Below, in pieces: positions 44,301 to 52,603 of a stretch of 64,000 nt of DNA. The DNA comes from UBA1672 sp033851915 (lineage in GTDB: Bacteria; Pseudomonadota; Alphaproteobacteria; Micavibrionales; Micavibrionaceae), in the NCBI GenBank assembly GCA_033851915.1, contig JAWSVM010000007.1, positions 62,001 through 126,000 of the forward strand, given 5' to 3'. The notes under the pieces were generated by a model. It was not told the DNA's origin. It worked only from the letters and a program-made list of their open reading frames with translations, and ran no database searches. Both the position numbers and the translations under genes were made by a program. Every line of letters begins with the position of its first letter. The first letter of the stretch is position 1.

Positions 44301-45007
44301 TCAAACCCTTTAACCGTGGTGATCATATCCCAAACGATGACGTTAATATCTTTTTCAGTGTTTTGGTCGATGAATTTGGGAGACAGCTCAAATTGGAAGC
44401 CCTTAGACGGGTGAAAGCTGCTGTTTTTGATAATCGCAGGTTCTAGTGCGGTTGAGTCTCTGTCAGGGTCATAATGTCTTGCGCGGTCTTTTATATCTAT
44501 TTCGCAGGTATGGCGCCACATATCGGCGGTGCGTATTTCATGCTCGGGGCCGTGTTGGTGTTCTACGTCGCCGTTAGGGTCTACGAATTCAGGCAGGGTT
44601 GCAGAGTTTGTCGTCATAACACGAAACAGCGAAAGGGTATCTTTGCGTTCGTTTTTGACTTGCGTATTCATAGTGTCACGCATCATTATTTTTTTGCCGG
44701 CGCTGGCTGCATTATAGCCGGAGCTTTCCTTTACAGCTTTTTCTATGCTTGTGTTTATTGGCTGATGCAGCGTGCGCAGATGTGCTTTTAGTTCTGATAT
44801 ATTGCCTGTGAAGTTCTGTTCACCGTTACCGCTGAAGAACGTCATTTTATAGCCTTGTGGTTCTGATGCAGATTCTACGTATGCACCGTAATCTTGCGCC
44901 ATGTTCAGCAATGATTCATTAATTAGAAAATGCGCACGCCCAACTTTATTTTTGGGCGATGACGTACCTTTTTTGCGGAACTGCTCGTTGATGTCATGCG
45001 TTGTCAT
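41324..45007 (-). CDS. Very large membrane protein of unknown function, 1227 aa
   Basis: No family recognised. It has no signal peptide and starts with MTTHDINEQFRKKG. The first 500 residues are soluble and charged. Hydrophobic segments appear near 505 (FIASVAVLGWLTYYM), 700 (TIGHIPMIAALALMAL), 765 (FAFPLLAGIAAASLW) and 1070-1130 (AGIALVGAGLALAG; SLGILGSTGMFLLI). A charged helical part separates them. The tail has a Cys cluster: Cys1188, 1191, 1194 and 1203, then an acidic end, which suggests metal binding. It lies 47 bases after a secreted-protein gene and is probably in its operon, under a Fur-type promoter. Confidence 0.72.
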   Translation of the reverse strand: MTTHDINEQFRKKGTSSPKNKVGRAHFLINESLLNMAQDYGAYVESASEPQGYKMTFFSGNGEQNFTGNISELKAHLRTLHQPINTSIEKAVKESSGYNAASAGKKIMMRDTMNTQVKNERKDTLSLFRVMTTNSATLPEFVDPNGDVEHQHGPEHEIRTADMWRHTCEIDIKDRARHYDPDRDSTALEPAIIKNSSFHPSKGFQFELSPKFIDQNTEKDINVIVWDMITTVKGFDARGSNNTLHFTLEEMDDFCALAHNNLQTPEFMALLEDTRHQERVEDAIERIEAEVQDINSPIYKAVIKDAAIPEDKENTLKNLIIASSAITPILESDAMKARWSHYYFMQRKDPAMADIVADVNVLNDVVSHFNAAEHVTQAHMEAIALDPDFQELLSFQRNIAHAIEDSIPKIKDMTKEEKTQHQESYRTIQKMIGDLSISGQNIANEHLDDDKKTVTDIFERTMGTGHDGIGRMSSEFVDNTIDFFQDIYQRPFASKKEFIASVAVLGWLTYYMQSGGDADGANQLLDAANTMTETVAAGEVPDVMSFDDIMGSLNDGSGLGDTTAQIENLDLSKLTEEDKKEFVRFIRDNGLDISDDQMLQLSSYVHNNYGILGAYKHFTIDNAVTGTTLSLLDLARVATESLVEAAGGTVDEAASFFKSASNGAIDAGDKTFKINVFQTTIGHIPMIAALALMALTSGPRNGIKRIFGFFDGFMNSTIATLKDRPLALPAATLTALFEPQTIILANEADKGGFAFPLLAGIAAASLWKRTANSTKELHKEITKNARTLTNHLNNDEARFKLLDARPDIVNALSQAALLQEQVRAGLPDDVKEISYSKKRLINKLSSNFKIAADNLEPTLTALRKFDLAMDISSRYMGEENKTYHNFIHGKIESFTQALKDVQNEKMSIKEFERHINKDLKKVMQAQAFLGDNADIYNAIYKKAPSERMMDRFTLAGDVQYNIQARKESFKQNSLNVRELKEERSKVGKGHVDFPHISPHQRNSLTQASYTLSNAIDRLDISAKIAWERTKQGWNPVWDKIARSARGVQSITREIPHKKKAGIALVGAGLALAGADTAGLGGETLQNIIPHAGYSLGILGSTGMFLLINPIDDLVFAHLGLGGLGYGSGTTVYGANKFVARPAFNYAREQVESFMEKYGNTSKSLDVEPKEIEQVLIPVNYLETLSDTCILCAICLNENGHTDCPEEVNLAQLLHNKQEKEELLDSRQ

Positions 45008-45054
45008 AGCGGTTTTCTAAGTTTGTTTTGTACTGTTTAGTGAAAGGGGGAGGG

Positions 45055-45807
45055 CTAAGGTTGTTGTGGCTTTGCGAATAAGTCCATGGCATCGTCGTTA
45101 AGATCATCTAACCTGTCTTCACAGATCTCCATCATATCGCTGATAACCTCGACATAAGGCACTTTGTGAAAGCTGGATAGCATGCCGAGATCATTTGGGT
45201 TCCTTGAAAAAACATTTTCAGGGATCTCGAATATATGTGTTGCGGCGAATTTTGTGCTTTTTTGACCGATCGGGTAAAGCGATGTTCCGGATGTTGTCAT
45301 CATGTCTTTTTCAACATCACGATTCGGATCGGGGGCTATTCCGTTTAAGGCCAAATGGAATTGAGTTGTCATGGCCAGTGTTGGTTGCATGAAAAATTGT
45401 AAGTATTTTTTGCCTTTTTCGATAACGTCGCCATTTTCCCTGACAATATCTTCGTTGGCGGTGAAGGCGCGTACACTGATAAAGGCAAGGTCTCCGTCGA
45501 TTGGCACCGTTATATCGCGTCCATGGTAATTATAAGAGAGAGAGCCTTCGGGGCCTTTGCCAAATAATTCGGTGATTTGCCGTTGTGCGTTTATCATTTG
45601 TTGGCCGGCTGCTCTTTGTGCTTCAATATTTCCTGATTTCTGTGCATTATCAACAGCCAGAGCCGCGGGGTAGAGCAGGGAAAGTGCTTCCTTTGCGGTA
45701 TCGATTGTGCCATCGGCTGCTGCGGGTTGTTGCGCGGCGACGGACATGGATATAACCATCCCTAATCCGGCAATCATATTAAACATTTTTGACTTGATCT
45801 CACTCAT
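45055..45807 (-). CDS. Exported protein of unknown function, 250 aa
   Basis: N-terminal signal (MIAGLGMVISMSVAAQQPAAA) with likely cleavage after AAA. The mature protein is soluble: a helical start (AKEALSLLYPAALAVDNAQK), then a beta-rich centre (DITVPIDGDLAFISVRAF) and an acidic C-terminus with the sole Cys in MMEICEDRLDD. Family unknown. It is the first gene of a minus-strand pair with the 1227-residue protein. Two Fur-type boxes lie 26-84 bases before its start. Confidence 0.68.
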   Translation of the reverse strand: MSEIKSKMFNMIAGLGMVISMSVAAQQPAAADGTIDTAKEALSLLYPAALAVDNAQKSGNIEAQRAAGQQMINAQRQITELFGKGPEGSLSYNYHGRDITVPIDGDLAFISVRAFTANEDIVRENGDVIEKGKKYLQFFMQPTLAMTTQFHLALNGIAPDPNRDVEKDMMTTSGTSLYPIGQKSTKFAATHIFEIPENVFSRNPNDLGMLSSFHKVPYVEVISDMMEICEDRLDDLNDDAMDLFAKPQQP

Positions 45808-45832
45808 TTTTTATCTCTGGTTTTGTTTTTAT

Positions 45833-45847
45833 TGATAATCATTCGCA
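45833..45847. promoter_or_regulatory. Fur-type iron box, first of two
   Basis: TGATAAT-C-ATTCGCA, a 7-1-7 element of the Fur operator type with one degenerate arm. It lies 26 bases from the start of the exported-protein gene. The second box, 44 bases away, shares TGATAAT-n-ATTCGCA. Confidence 0.78.
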
Positions 45848-45876
45848 ATTTAAAGCTTGACGATGTCCTTTGTCAA

Positions 45877-45891
45877 TGATAATTATTCGCA
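45877..45891. promoter_or_regulatory. Fur-type iron box, second of two
   Basis: TGATAAT-T-ATTCGCA, the same 7-1-7 element as at 45833 with only the central base changed. It lies 38 bases before the start of the divergent plus-strand gene. Two boxes in a 121-base divergent gap suggest joint iron control of both directions. Confidence 0.78.
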
Positions 45892-45928
45892 ATAATAATA
45901 TGGTAAGAACCAAAGGTCGGTTTTAAAA

Positions 45929-46369
45929 ATGGCAGCGGATGTAATGAAAGAAGATGACGATGATAGCTGGATCCCAGGTGGGTTGAGTACGGCTTTTTCA
46001 TATGCTGTGAAAGGGGTAGCTTGGTATTTCGGCTTCTTTATGCTGGATTCCTTTCTGGATTTCGGATTACTGCATAGCTCCGGTTTTGCTGCCTCTCCTA
46101 TTTCTAATCTTGCACATGAATTTATGCTTCCGATATCTGATGCAATGCCTCAGTTCTTTTCAGAAGGATTCGGCGCGAATGTTCTGAGCGTTATGACGGA
46201 TGTTTTAACGGGTATTCATCGTTTATTTGGTGTTACAGATACTTTTCTTGGTGATTCCTTTCTGACGGGCAGTGATTCCATCGGTAGCGATCTGTCTGGT
46301 GGTTTCTTTGGTGGAGATGTCGATTTTGGTACTTCGGCAGATCTTGGTGGTCTTGAGTTGCCTTTTTAG
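45929..46369 (+). CDS. Hypothetical membrane-associated protein, 146 aa
   Basis: Begins MAADVMKEDDDDSW, so no signal peptide, then a hydrophobic stretch (GVAWYFGFFMLDSFLDFGLL, about 31-50). A second, weaker hydrophobic part follows. The end is Gly/Asp/Ser-rich and acidic (DSIGSDLSGGFFGGDVDFG). Family unknown. Divergent from the exported-protein gene across the two Fur boxes. Confidence 0.6.
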   Translation: MAADVMKEDDDDSWIPGGLSTAFSYAVKGVAWYFGFFMLDSFLDFGLLHSSGFAASPISNLAHEFMLPISDAMPQFFSEGFGANVLSVMTDVLTGIHRLFGVTDTFLGDSFLTGSDSIGSDLSGGFFGGDVDFGTSADLGGLELPF

Positions 46370-46435
46370 GTTATCGCTCCTTATACCCGCAGTTATTTCT
46401 TTTCATTTTGTGATGTAATCAGTATTGTCTGGGGC

Positions 46436-48184
46436 ATGAGAGTATTTCACTGTTTATCTATTGTTGCTTGCTGCGGCCTGCTATCTGGTTGCGTGGCGGA
46501 TCGTTTAAATTTTTGGTCTGATGATGACTTGCATAAACGCTATGAAGTGACAGGGCTGGATGATGCCGATCCTGTGCAAAGTTACATTACTTCTATCGTT
46601 ACAAATGGGTTTGAAGATGTCTCCGATAATCAGGATGATGTTGATTATGCGCAAGAGACTGTGCGGTTGGATGTTCTAAAGGCGATGCGCTCCAAAGGAT
46701 ATTATGATGCGGCTGTGACGTATCAAGATGGTGATATCGGGCTTTATAATGTTGTCGCGGGGGATGTGACGCGTATTAAAAGCATAAAGGTTACGCCTCG
46801 TTCTTATACTAAGTATTTAAAAGATTTATCTGTTTCCGTTGATGACCCTTTAAGCGCGTCTGTTGTTTTGGGCGCGCAGTCGGCTTTGCATAAAGAGCTG
46901 CAAGTGGAGAACTGTGCTTTTGCGTTGGAGGTTGGGCACAAAGTGCTGCTTGATCCAGCAACGCGTATGGCGGACTTAACCTTTTATGTGACGCAAGGGC
47001 AGGAGGCTTCTTTGGGCGCGGCGTCTTTTTCCGGTCAGGAAAGCGTGAAGGATGATTATCTACGTCAGATGGTGTCATGGAAAGAGGGCGATTGCTTTCG
47101 CCATGATACAATTGCTTCTGTGCGGGGCAAGATTATGGCGACAGGGTTATTCTCTAACGTGGATATAAAGTTACCCGAGCAAGCAGAGGATGGCGGGGTT
47201 ATTCCTGTTGAGTTTGTGTTGAAGGAAAAGCTGCAACGCTCCGTTCGCGTGGGGGTTAGTTATTACACAGATGAAGGCCCTGGTGCGGTTTTAGGGTGGG
47301 AACATCGCAATTTTCTGGGCGCGGGCGAGAAGTTCAATGCAAATCTGACGTTATCTCTGCGGGAGCAATCCTTGAAAACTAAATTGACCAAATCGCCTTT
47401 TCTACGCAAAGGGCAATCGATTGCCTTTAACGCGTTCTTGGATCGGGAAGATACGGATGCCTATGAAACATTTGGCATGGGCGCAGGGTTTGGGATTAAA
47501 CGTTCTCTCGGCAAAAATTTCTCGGGGCGCGTTGGTGCTGACATTAAGGTAACACGCATTAAGGACGAAAGTGCGGAGACAGAGAATTTTGCGCTGTTCT
47601 CGCCCTTTGCATCTTTGTTATATGATAGCCGTGATGATACGCTGGACCCGCATAAAGGCTGGGTTCTTAGCGGTTCGTTACATCCTTTTATTGATGTGTT
47701 GGGGCAGAGCAATCCATTCTTAAAGGCCAGAATAGGGGCGCAGAGCTATTATAGTGTGCATGACAAAATCGTGCTGGCGGGGCGTTTGAATGTTGGCTCT
47801 ATCGTGGGGGCAAATACAGATGATATTCCTGCGACTGAACGTTTTTACGCAGGCGGCGGTGGTTCTGTTCGTGGTTTTGGATATCAAGAGGTTGGCCCCT
47901 TTGAAGATAATGATCCCGTAGGCGGCAGATCGTTGGTTGAAGGGTCTGCGGAGATACGTTTTAAAATGACAGAGACGTTGGGCGCTGTTGCTTTTGTTGA
48001 TGCGGGGCAGGTTGATGACAGGGTTAGCCCAAGCTTTGATAATCTATCTGTTGGCGCGGGGGTCGGGTTTCGCTATTATACGGACTTCGGGCCTTTAAGG
48101 TTGGATGTTGGTGTGCCATTAAGCGGCAAGGATAATACCGAACAGAATTTCCAAGTTTATATTAGTATTGGTCAGGCGTTTTAG
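46436..48184 (+). CDS. tamA: TamA-like Omp85 outer-membrane protein with a lipobox
   Basis: Omp85-family barrel with N-terminal POTRA domains; 582 residues. The POTRA part (about 35-270) includes RSKGYYDAAVTYQDG and GKIMATGLFSNVDIKL. The barrel carries the surface-antigen motif FYAGGGGSVRGFGYQEVGP and ends in VYISIGQAF, the aromatic C-terminal outer-membrane signal. Unusually, the N-terminus MRVFHCLSIVACCGLLSGC matches a lipobox (LSGC, Cys19). With TamB, encoded 15 bases downstream, it forms an envelope-spanning assembly or lipid-transport module. Confidence 0.87.
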   Translation: MRVFHCLSIVACCGLLSGCVADRLNFWSDDDLHKRYEVTGLDDADPVQSYITSIVTNGFEDVSDNQDDVDYAQETVRLDVLKAMRSKGYYDAAVTYQDGDIGLYNVVAGDVTRIKSIKVTPRSYTKYLKDLSVSVDDPLSASVVLGAQSALHKELQVENCAFALEVGHKVLLDPATRMADLTFYVTQGQEASLGAASFSGQESVKDDYLRQMVSWKEGDCFRHDTIASVRGKIMATGLFSNVDIKLPEQAEDGGVIPVEFVLKEKLQRSVRVGVSYYTDEGPGAVLGWEHRNFLGAGEKFNANLTLSLREQSLKTKLTKSPFLRKGQSIAFNAFLDREDTDAYETFGMGAGFGIKRSLGKNFSGRVGADIKVTRIKDESAETENFALFSPFASLLYDSRDDTLDPHKGWVLSGSLHPFIDVLGQSNPFLKARIGAQSYYSVHDKIVLAGRLNVGSIVGANTDDIPATERFYAGGGGSVRGFGYQEVGPFEDNDPVGGRSLVEGSAEIRFKMTETLGAVAFVDAGQVDDRVSPSFDNLSVGAGVGFRYYTDFGPLRLDVGVPLSGKDNTEQNFQVYISIGQAF

Positions 48185-48199
48185 ACTTTAGGCGTTATC

Positions 48200-50074
48200 A
48201 TGATGATGAAGATTATAAAATCAGTGTTCAAGCGTGGTGGTCGAGTCCTTATCGGGGGCTTGTCTATCTTGTTTGCGATGATGTTTGTTTTGCCGACGCT
48301 TTTTGTGGAGGGGTATGCTTGGCTGCATTCTGATTCTGCACGGGGTATTGTGCGGTCTTATATAGAGCAACAAGCCAAAGCGCAGGGGTATCGTTTAGAG
48401 ATGGACGGTTTTTATTATGATCTGGAGAAGGATAACATCTCCGTCACTCGTCTGGATTTATATGATGCGACAGGATTGTTGCTGCGGATGAAGGTGGTTA
48501 GCCTTGATATTGATATGAGGGCTTTGTTGGCGGGGGATATGGAAGCCGGCTTATCCGTGCGTGATGTCACATTTTATAATACTCAGGATATATCGACGTC
48601 TTATTCTATCTCTCGTGTTCGCGCCCATGTGGATGCAACGCTGGATGGTGTTATGGCGGGGACGTTTGATGTGAAGGCTCTCTATCGGGGGCGGAGCATT
48701 TCTGCGCGTTCTAAATTCTCTTTAAGGGAAAAGTCGTTGAGCTTGTCTGATATTGTCATATCTGCGCCTGATCTACGGGGGGCGGGGCATGTCGCCGTTC
48801 ATTTCTCGAATAATTTGGCACGGGGGCAGTTCTCCGGTCAATTGGATACATTGTCTTTCTACAAGCACCTTATTGGCGCAGGGCATGAGTTGGATACGAC
48901 CAAGTTTGATATTACTTTGGCTGGTGCCGGTGGCAGGCAGGATGTTTCCGTAAAGGCGCAAGCGCGTTCCTATGCCAACAAAAATTTCTTAATTGCTGTG
49001 CGTGATATTGATTTGGATATGCACCTTTCAGGGGCAATGCTGCGGGTGAACTCTTTGAAGGCGCGTGATTTGGAAGAAGGCACCTTTGAGGTGTCCGGCG
49101 ATGTGGATTTGGTGCGTGAAGCGGTTGATGTGTCTTTGAAGGCAAAACATTTTCATGCGCCAAAGGGGGGCATTGCGGATGGGTTTATTAATGTAGATTT
49201 GAATTTTAAAGGGGATAAAGCGGCCTATCTTTTGAGCGGAAATATCTTGCCCGAGAAAATAAACATCACATTGCCGGAACGTTTCACGCAAGCCATTCCC
49301 GAAATTAATGTCGAGACGCCTAAAACACGTGCGGCAGAGACACACGGTATGGGGCAAAATATGACGCTGGATATTGTTGTGGACGCGCCGAATCAGATTT
49401 TTGTGCGTGGCTGGGGGCTGGATGCGGAATTTGGCGGTAAGGTGAAAATCCATGGTGCGTTGGCTGACCCTCAATTTGATGGTGTGATGAAATTGCGGCG
49501 TGGGCGTTACGATGAATTTGGTAAGAGCTTTAAAGTTGCCAGAGCAACGCTGAATTTCTCAGGCAGTATTCCACCCAATCCGAAATTTGATATTTTGGTT
49601 GAAACCAAGACCGGTGATATTATGGCGCGGGTTGGTATCACGGGGAATGCGTTAAAGCCGAGCATAAAATTTTCGTCCGACCCTGCTTTACCTGAAGATG
49701 AAGTTTTGGCACATATTCTGTTCGGTGAAGGTATGGGGAATATCTCACCATTTCAGGCGGTGCAATTAACACAAACCTTGCAACGTTTTACAGGACGTGG
49801 GAGCAGCGGCGGCGGCTTTGATCCTGTAGGGTTATTGCGCACAACAACAGGGTTGGATGATTTGCGTTTTGACGCGGATGAGGATGGCAATGCCAGTGTT
49901 GGTGCAGGTAAGCATTTATCAGATAAAGTTTATCTTGAAGTAGAAGCAGGATCGGCAGATGGCAGTGGCAGCGCTAATATAGAGATAGAATTAACCCCGA
50001 ATATCACATTAGAGAGTGAAATAGGGCAAGATGCGCGGGGCGGGGCGGGTATTTTCTGGAATTGGGATTATTGA
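48200..50074 (+). CDS. tamB: TamB-like protein, short version
   Basis: Inner-membrane anchored, mostly periplasmic beta-taco protein that works with TamA. An N-terminal anchor (LIGGLSILFAMMFVLPTLFV) precedes repeated beta strands. The C-terminal TamB domain is clear: LRRGRYDEFGKSFKVARATL, ILFGEGMGNISPFQAVQLTQ and SDKVYLEVEAG, ending GGAGIFWNWDY. Both ends look intact, yet it has only 624 residues against about 1260 in E. coli, so the central region is short. ATG starts are possible at 48200, 48203 and 48206. Confidence 0.87.
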   Translation: MMMKIIKSVFKRGGRVLIGGLSILFAMMFVLPTLFVEGYAWLHSDSARGIVRSYIEQQAKAQGYRLEMDGFYYDLEKDNISVTRLDLYDATGLLLRMKVVSLDIDMRALLAGDMEAGLSVRDVTFYNTQDISTSYSISRVRAHVDATLDGVMAGTFDVKALYRGRSISARSKFSLREKSLSLSDIVISAPDLRGAGHVAVHFSNNLARGQFSGQLDTLSFYKHLIGAGHELDTTKFDITLAGAGGRQDVSVKAQARSYANKNFLIAVRDIDLDMHLSGAMLRVNSLKARDLEEGTFEVSGDVDLVREAVDVSLKAKHFHAPKGGIADGFINVDLNFKGDKAAYLLSGNILPEKINITLPERFTQAIPEINVETPKTRAAETHGMGQNMTLDIVVDAPNQIFVRGWGLDAEFGGKVKIHGALADPQFDGVMKLRRGRYDEFGKSFKVARATLNFSGSIPPNPKFDILVETKTGDIMARVGITGNALKPSIKFSSDPALPEDEVLAHILFGEGMGNISPFQAVQLTQTLQRFTGRGSSGGGFDPVGLLRTTTGLDDLRFDADEDGNASVGAGKHLSDKVYLEVEAGSADGSGSANIEIELTPNITLESEIGQDARGGAGIFWNWDY

Positions 50075-50091
50075 TCCGCTATAATAAATTT

Positions 50092-50862
50092 ATGATTGTT
50101 GAGATATTTTCAAATGAAGTGAAGGGGCGTTTAAAGCCCTCTAATATGGTTGGTGATGATCCAGGGGCATTAAGCTTGGCTGATCTTGATCCGATTTTTG
50201 AAAAAATGCACTTATTGACGCCACGGGAAGGCATCGATGTCGTGAAGACCAGCGAAGGTGGATATAACCTTATGCTGAACCAATATGGATCTGTGTTGCG
50301 TTTGTACCCGAATTCAAAGAAGTTAGATGAAGATGGTAAGCGTGTTGGGCATGGTTATCATCCCAGAACGGCTTCACCAATTGGGTTGGTGCAGTTTGAT
50401 GGGTTTGCCTTGCAGCTTATGCCGGGGCTTAAGCATGGTATAGATGAAAAAGATGGTATTAGCGCCGCAATGAAGGAAACGCAAAAAGACGCGGGGCTTT
50501 CTGATCCGAGGGCTTGTAATTATGGTGATTTGAATGGTAAGGCCACATTGCTGGACACTGTTCTTGATATGAATTTTGAAGTTTATGATGACTATGTTGA
50601 TGACGGTGTTTGGGATCGTATTTTTGTAGAATATAAGTATTTCGAAGATTTACAGATTTCTTTTCTTGATGCATGGAATGGGAATAAGCCATTCGAAGGG
50701 TTTTGGACGGAAATGGAAGAGGCCAAAAAGTCAGGTCGATTGATGGATGGGTGGAATCACAGTCACCTTTCGATGGCCTTCGAGAAAAAAGGCAATGTCA
50801 TAGAGGCTGCAAGGGCATATGAACAGCGTATGGAAAAATTAGATATTGGCTATACCCTGTAA
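50092..50862 (+). CDS. Hypothetical protein downstream of tamB, 256 aa
   Basis: Family unknown. Soluble, with no signal peptide. ATG at 50092 (MIVEIFSNEVKGR) is used; a TTG at 50062 inside the tamB end is an alternative that would couple the two genes. Notable parts are EGGYNLMLNQYGSVLRLYPN, RTASPIGLVQFDGFALQLMP and a helical C-terminus (NVIEAARAYEQRMEK). It follows tamB by 17 bases, so it may belong to the tam operon. Confidence 0.6.
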   Translation: MIVEIFSNEVKGRLKPSNMVGDDPGALSLADLDPIFEKMHLLTPREGIDVVKTSEGGYNLMLNQYGSVLRLYPNSKKLDEDGKRVGHGYHPRTASPIGLVQFDGFALQLMPGLKHGIDEKDGISAAMKETQKDAGLSDPRACNYGDLNGKATLLDTVLDMNFEVYDDYVDDGVWDRIFVEYKYFEDLQISFLDAWNGNKPFEGFWTEMEEAKKSGRLMDGWNHSHLSMAFEKKGNVIEAARAYEQRMEKLDIGYTL

Positions 50863-50929
50863 GTGTGGACAGGTGCGGAGAATGTCTTTAAAACTATCTT
50901 GAGTTAAATCAAATCAGTAAGGAATAAAA

Positions 50930-51940
50930 ATGGAAATACCTGCCTCAGTTTTTGCCAGCCCGTATTTGTGGGGTGCTATCGTTACGTTATTTACTCTAAA
51001 GCGCGGTATACTTTTTGTACCTCAAAATAGAGGGTATGTGATTTATACGTTTGGAAAATATAGTGGGACGTTAAGTGCAGGTCTTAATTTTATTATCCCG
51101 TTTGTGCAGCGTGTGGTCGCAGACAGAAATTTAAAAGAGCAGTCCTTGGAAATCAGCTCTCAGTCAGCCATTACGAAGGATAATATTAGTTTACAAATTG
51201 ATGGTATTTTGTTCATGAAGGTGACTGATGCGGCGGCTGCGACGAATAATGTGACTGATTATAAAATGTCTGTGATCCAGCTTGCGATGACAACAATGCG
51301 TAATGCGATTGGCTCTATGGAGTTGGATGAGTGTTTCCAAAATCGCGATGTTATTAATGCCCATATTTTAACGGCAATGACCGAAGCGACAGCGCCTTGG
51401 GGCGTGCAGGTAACGCGTTACGAGATTAAAGATATTACGCCGCCGCAATCCATTAAAGAAGACATGGAAAAGCAAATGACGGCAGAGCGTGAAAAGCGCT
51501 CGGTTATTTTGACTGCTGAGGGGGTTAAATGCGCCTCTATTACACAAGCGGAAGGTAAGAAGAGGTCGCGCGTTTTGGCTGCGGAAGCAGAGAAGGCAGA
51601 GACTGTGTTGCTGGCCGAGGCCGTAAGAGATCAGCAAGTTCTTGAGGCGACAGGTAAGGCAGAGGCTATACGCTTGGTTTCGGAGGCAGATGCCGCCGCG
51701 CTTAAAGTTGTTGGTAAACAAGCCGCGACGGAAGAGGGCAAACAAGCCGTTCAGTTGACGTTGGCGCAACAGGCGATTGATGCACATAAGGCGATTGCCG
51801 CAGAAGGTTCTGTTATTCTGACGGACGGTAATACGGGGAATAATATCGCAGAAACCGTTGCACAGGCAGTTGCTGTTTCAAATGCATTGAAGCTGAGCAA
51901 TGATGATATTAATGTGAATATTGGTATTGATAAGGGATAG
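50930..51940 (+). CDS. SPFH/stomatin-like membrane protein
   Basis: Band-7 protein of 336 residues. An N-terminal membrane segment is followed by the SPFH domain: VPQNRGYVIYTFGKYSGTL, GLNFIIPFVQRVVADRNL, and NISLQIDGILFMKVTDAAAA. A long Ala/Glu/Lys coiled coil (about 190-310) follows. It oligomerises in the inner membrane. AAGGAATAAAA precedes the ATG. The NfeD partner gene starts three bases after the stop, the usual SPFH/NfeD pairing. Confidence 0.93.
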   Translation: MEIPASVFASPYLWGAIVTLFTLKRGILFVPQNRGYVIYTFGKYSGTLSAGLNFIIPFVQRVVADRNLKEQSLEISSQSAITKDNISLQIDGILFMKVTDAAAATNNVTDYKMSVIQLAMTTMRNAIGSMELDECFQNRDVINAHILTAMTEATAPWGVQVTRYEIKDITPPQSIKEDMEKQMTAEREKRSVILTAEGVKCASITQAEGKKRSRVLAAEAEKAETVLLAEAVRDQQVLEATGKAEAIRLVSEADAAALKVVGKQAATEEGKQAVQLTLAQQAIDAHKAIAAEGSVILTDGNTGNNIAETVAQAVAVSNALKLSNDDINVNIGIDKG

Positions 51941-51943
51941 GTT

Positions 51944-52453
51944 ATGGACGCTGTTATCGAATATCTCTCACAGAATATTGATTATATTTTGCAGAACCAT
52001 GCTCGCATTCTCTATGTTGTTGCCGGGCTGGCTCTTGTGCTTGAATTGACGGTCATCGGTCTTAGTGGGCCATTGCTGTTCTTTGCACTGGGGTGCTGCA
52101 TCACTGCTCTATTCATTGACTTGGGGATTGTTTCGTCTTGGGAACTTGAAGTTCTGTCTGTGGGGATACTCTCTATTCTCAGCGCGATTATTTTATGGAA
52201 GCCCCTGCAAAAATTTCAGGGCAGTGACAATGTTAGCGACACGTCGAGTGATATGATTGGCAAGGTTGTTGCTGTTAGTAATGAAGTGACCGCCGGTGGT
52301 GGTTCTATTCGTTACTCAGGCATAGATTGGCAGGCAAAACTTGATATGGATTCAGCCTTAGATGCGCTTGCTGATGGCATGCAGGTAGAGATTTGTGCCG
52401 TTGATGGCACGACGATGATCGTTAAGGAGCAGGACACAAGCTCCGTTGATTAA
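51944..52453 (+). CDS. NfeD-like membrane protein
   Basis: A 169-residue short NfeD, lacking the ClpP-like serine protease domain of long forms. Two or three membrane segments (ILYVVAGLALVLELTVIGL; GPLLFFALGCCITALFIDL; VLSVGILSILSAIILW) precede a C-terminal OB-fold (GKVVAVSNEVTAGGGSIRYS, MQVEICAVDGTTMIVKEQ). It should complex with the upstream SPFH protein. Confidence 0.9.
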   Translation: MDAVIEYLSQNIDYILQNHARILYVVAGLALVLELTVIGLSGPLLFFALGCCITALFIDLGIVSSWELEVLSVGILSILSAIILWKPLQKFQGSDNVSDTSSDMIGKVVAVSNEVTAGGGSIRYSGIDWQAKLDMDSALDALADGMQVEICAVDGTTMIVKEQDTSSVD

Positions 52454-52603
52454 TGTGTAATTCTAAGAATTCATTTTCCCTATTAACATCAGTTATTTGT
52501 ATGATATAGTTAAAGTTAGTTTCCTTGTGGAACTACGTTTTCTTTTTTCTTCTGTGTTGCCTGCGTTTTCTTTGATTACAAGATTTAATGAAAGCTGCAC
52601 AAG

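Noticed and set aside
48200..50074. tamB as a pseudogene or frameshifted gene
   Set aside because: Start, anchor and C-terminal domain lie in one open frame with normal ends; shortness is better explained by a shorter central region.
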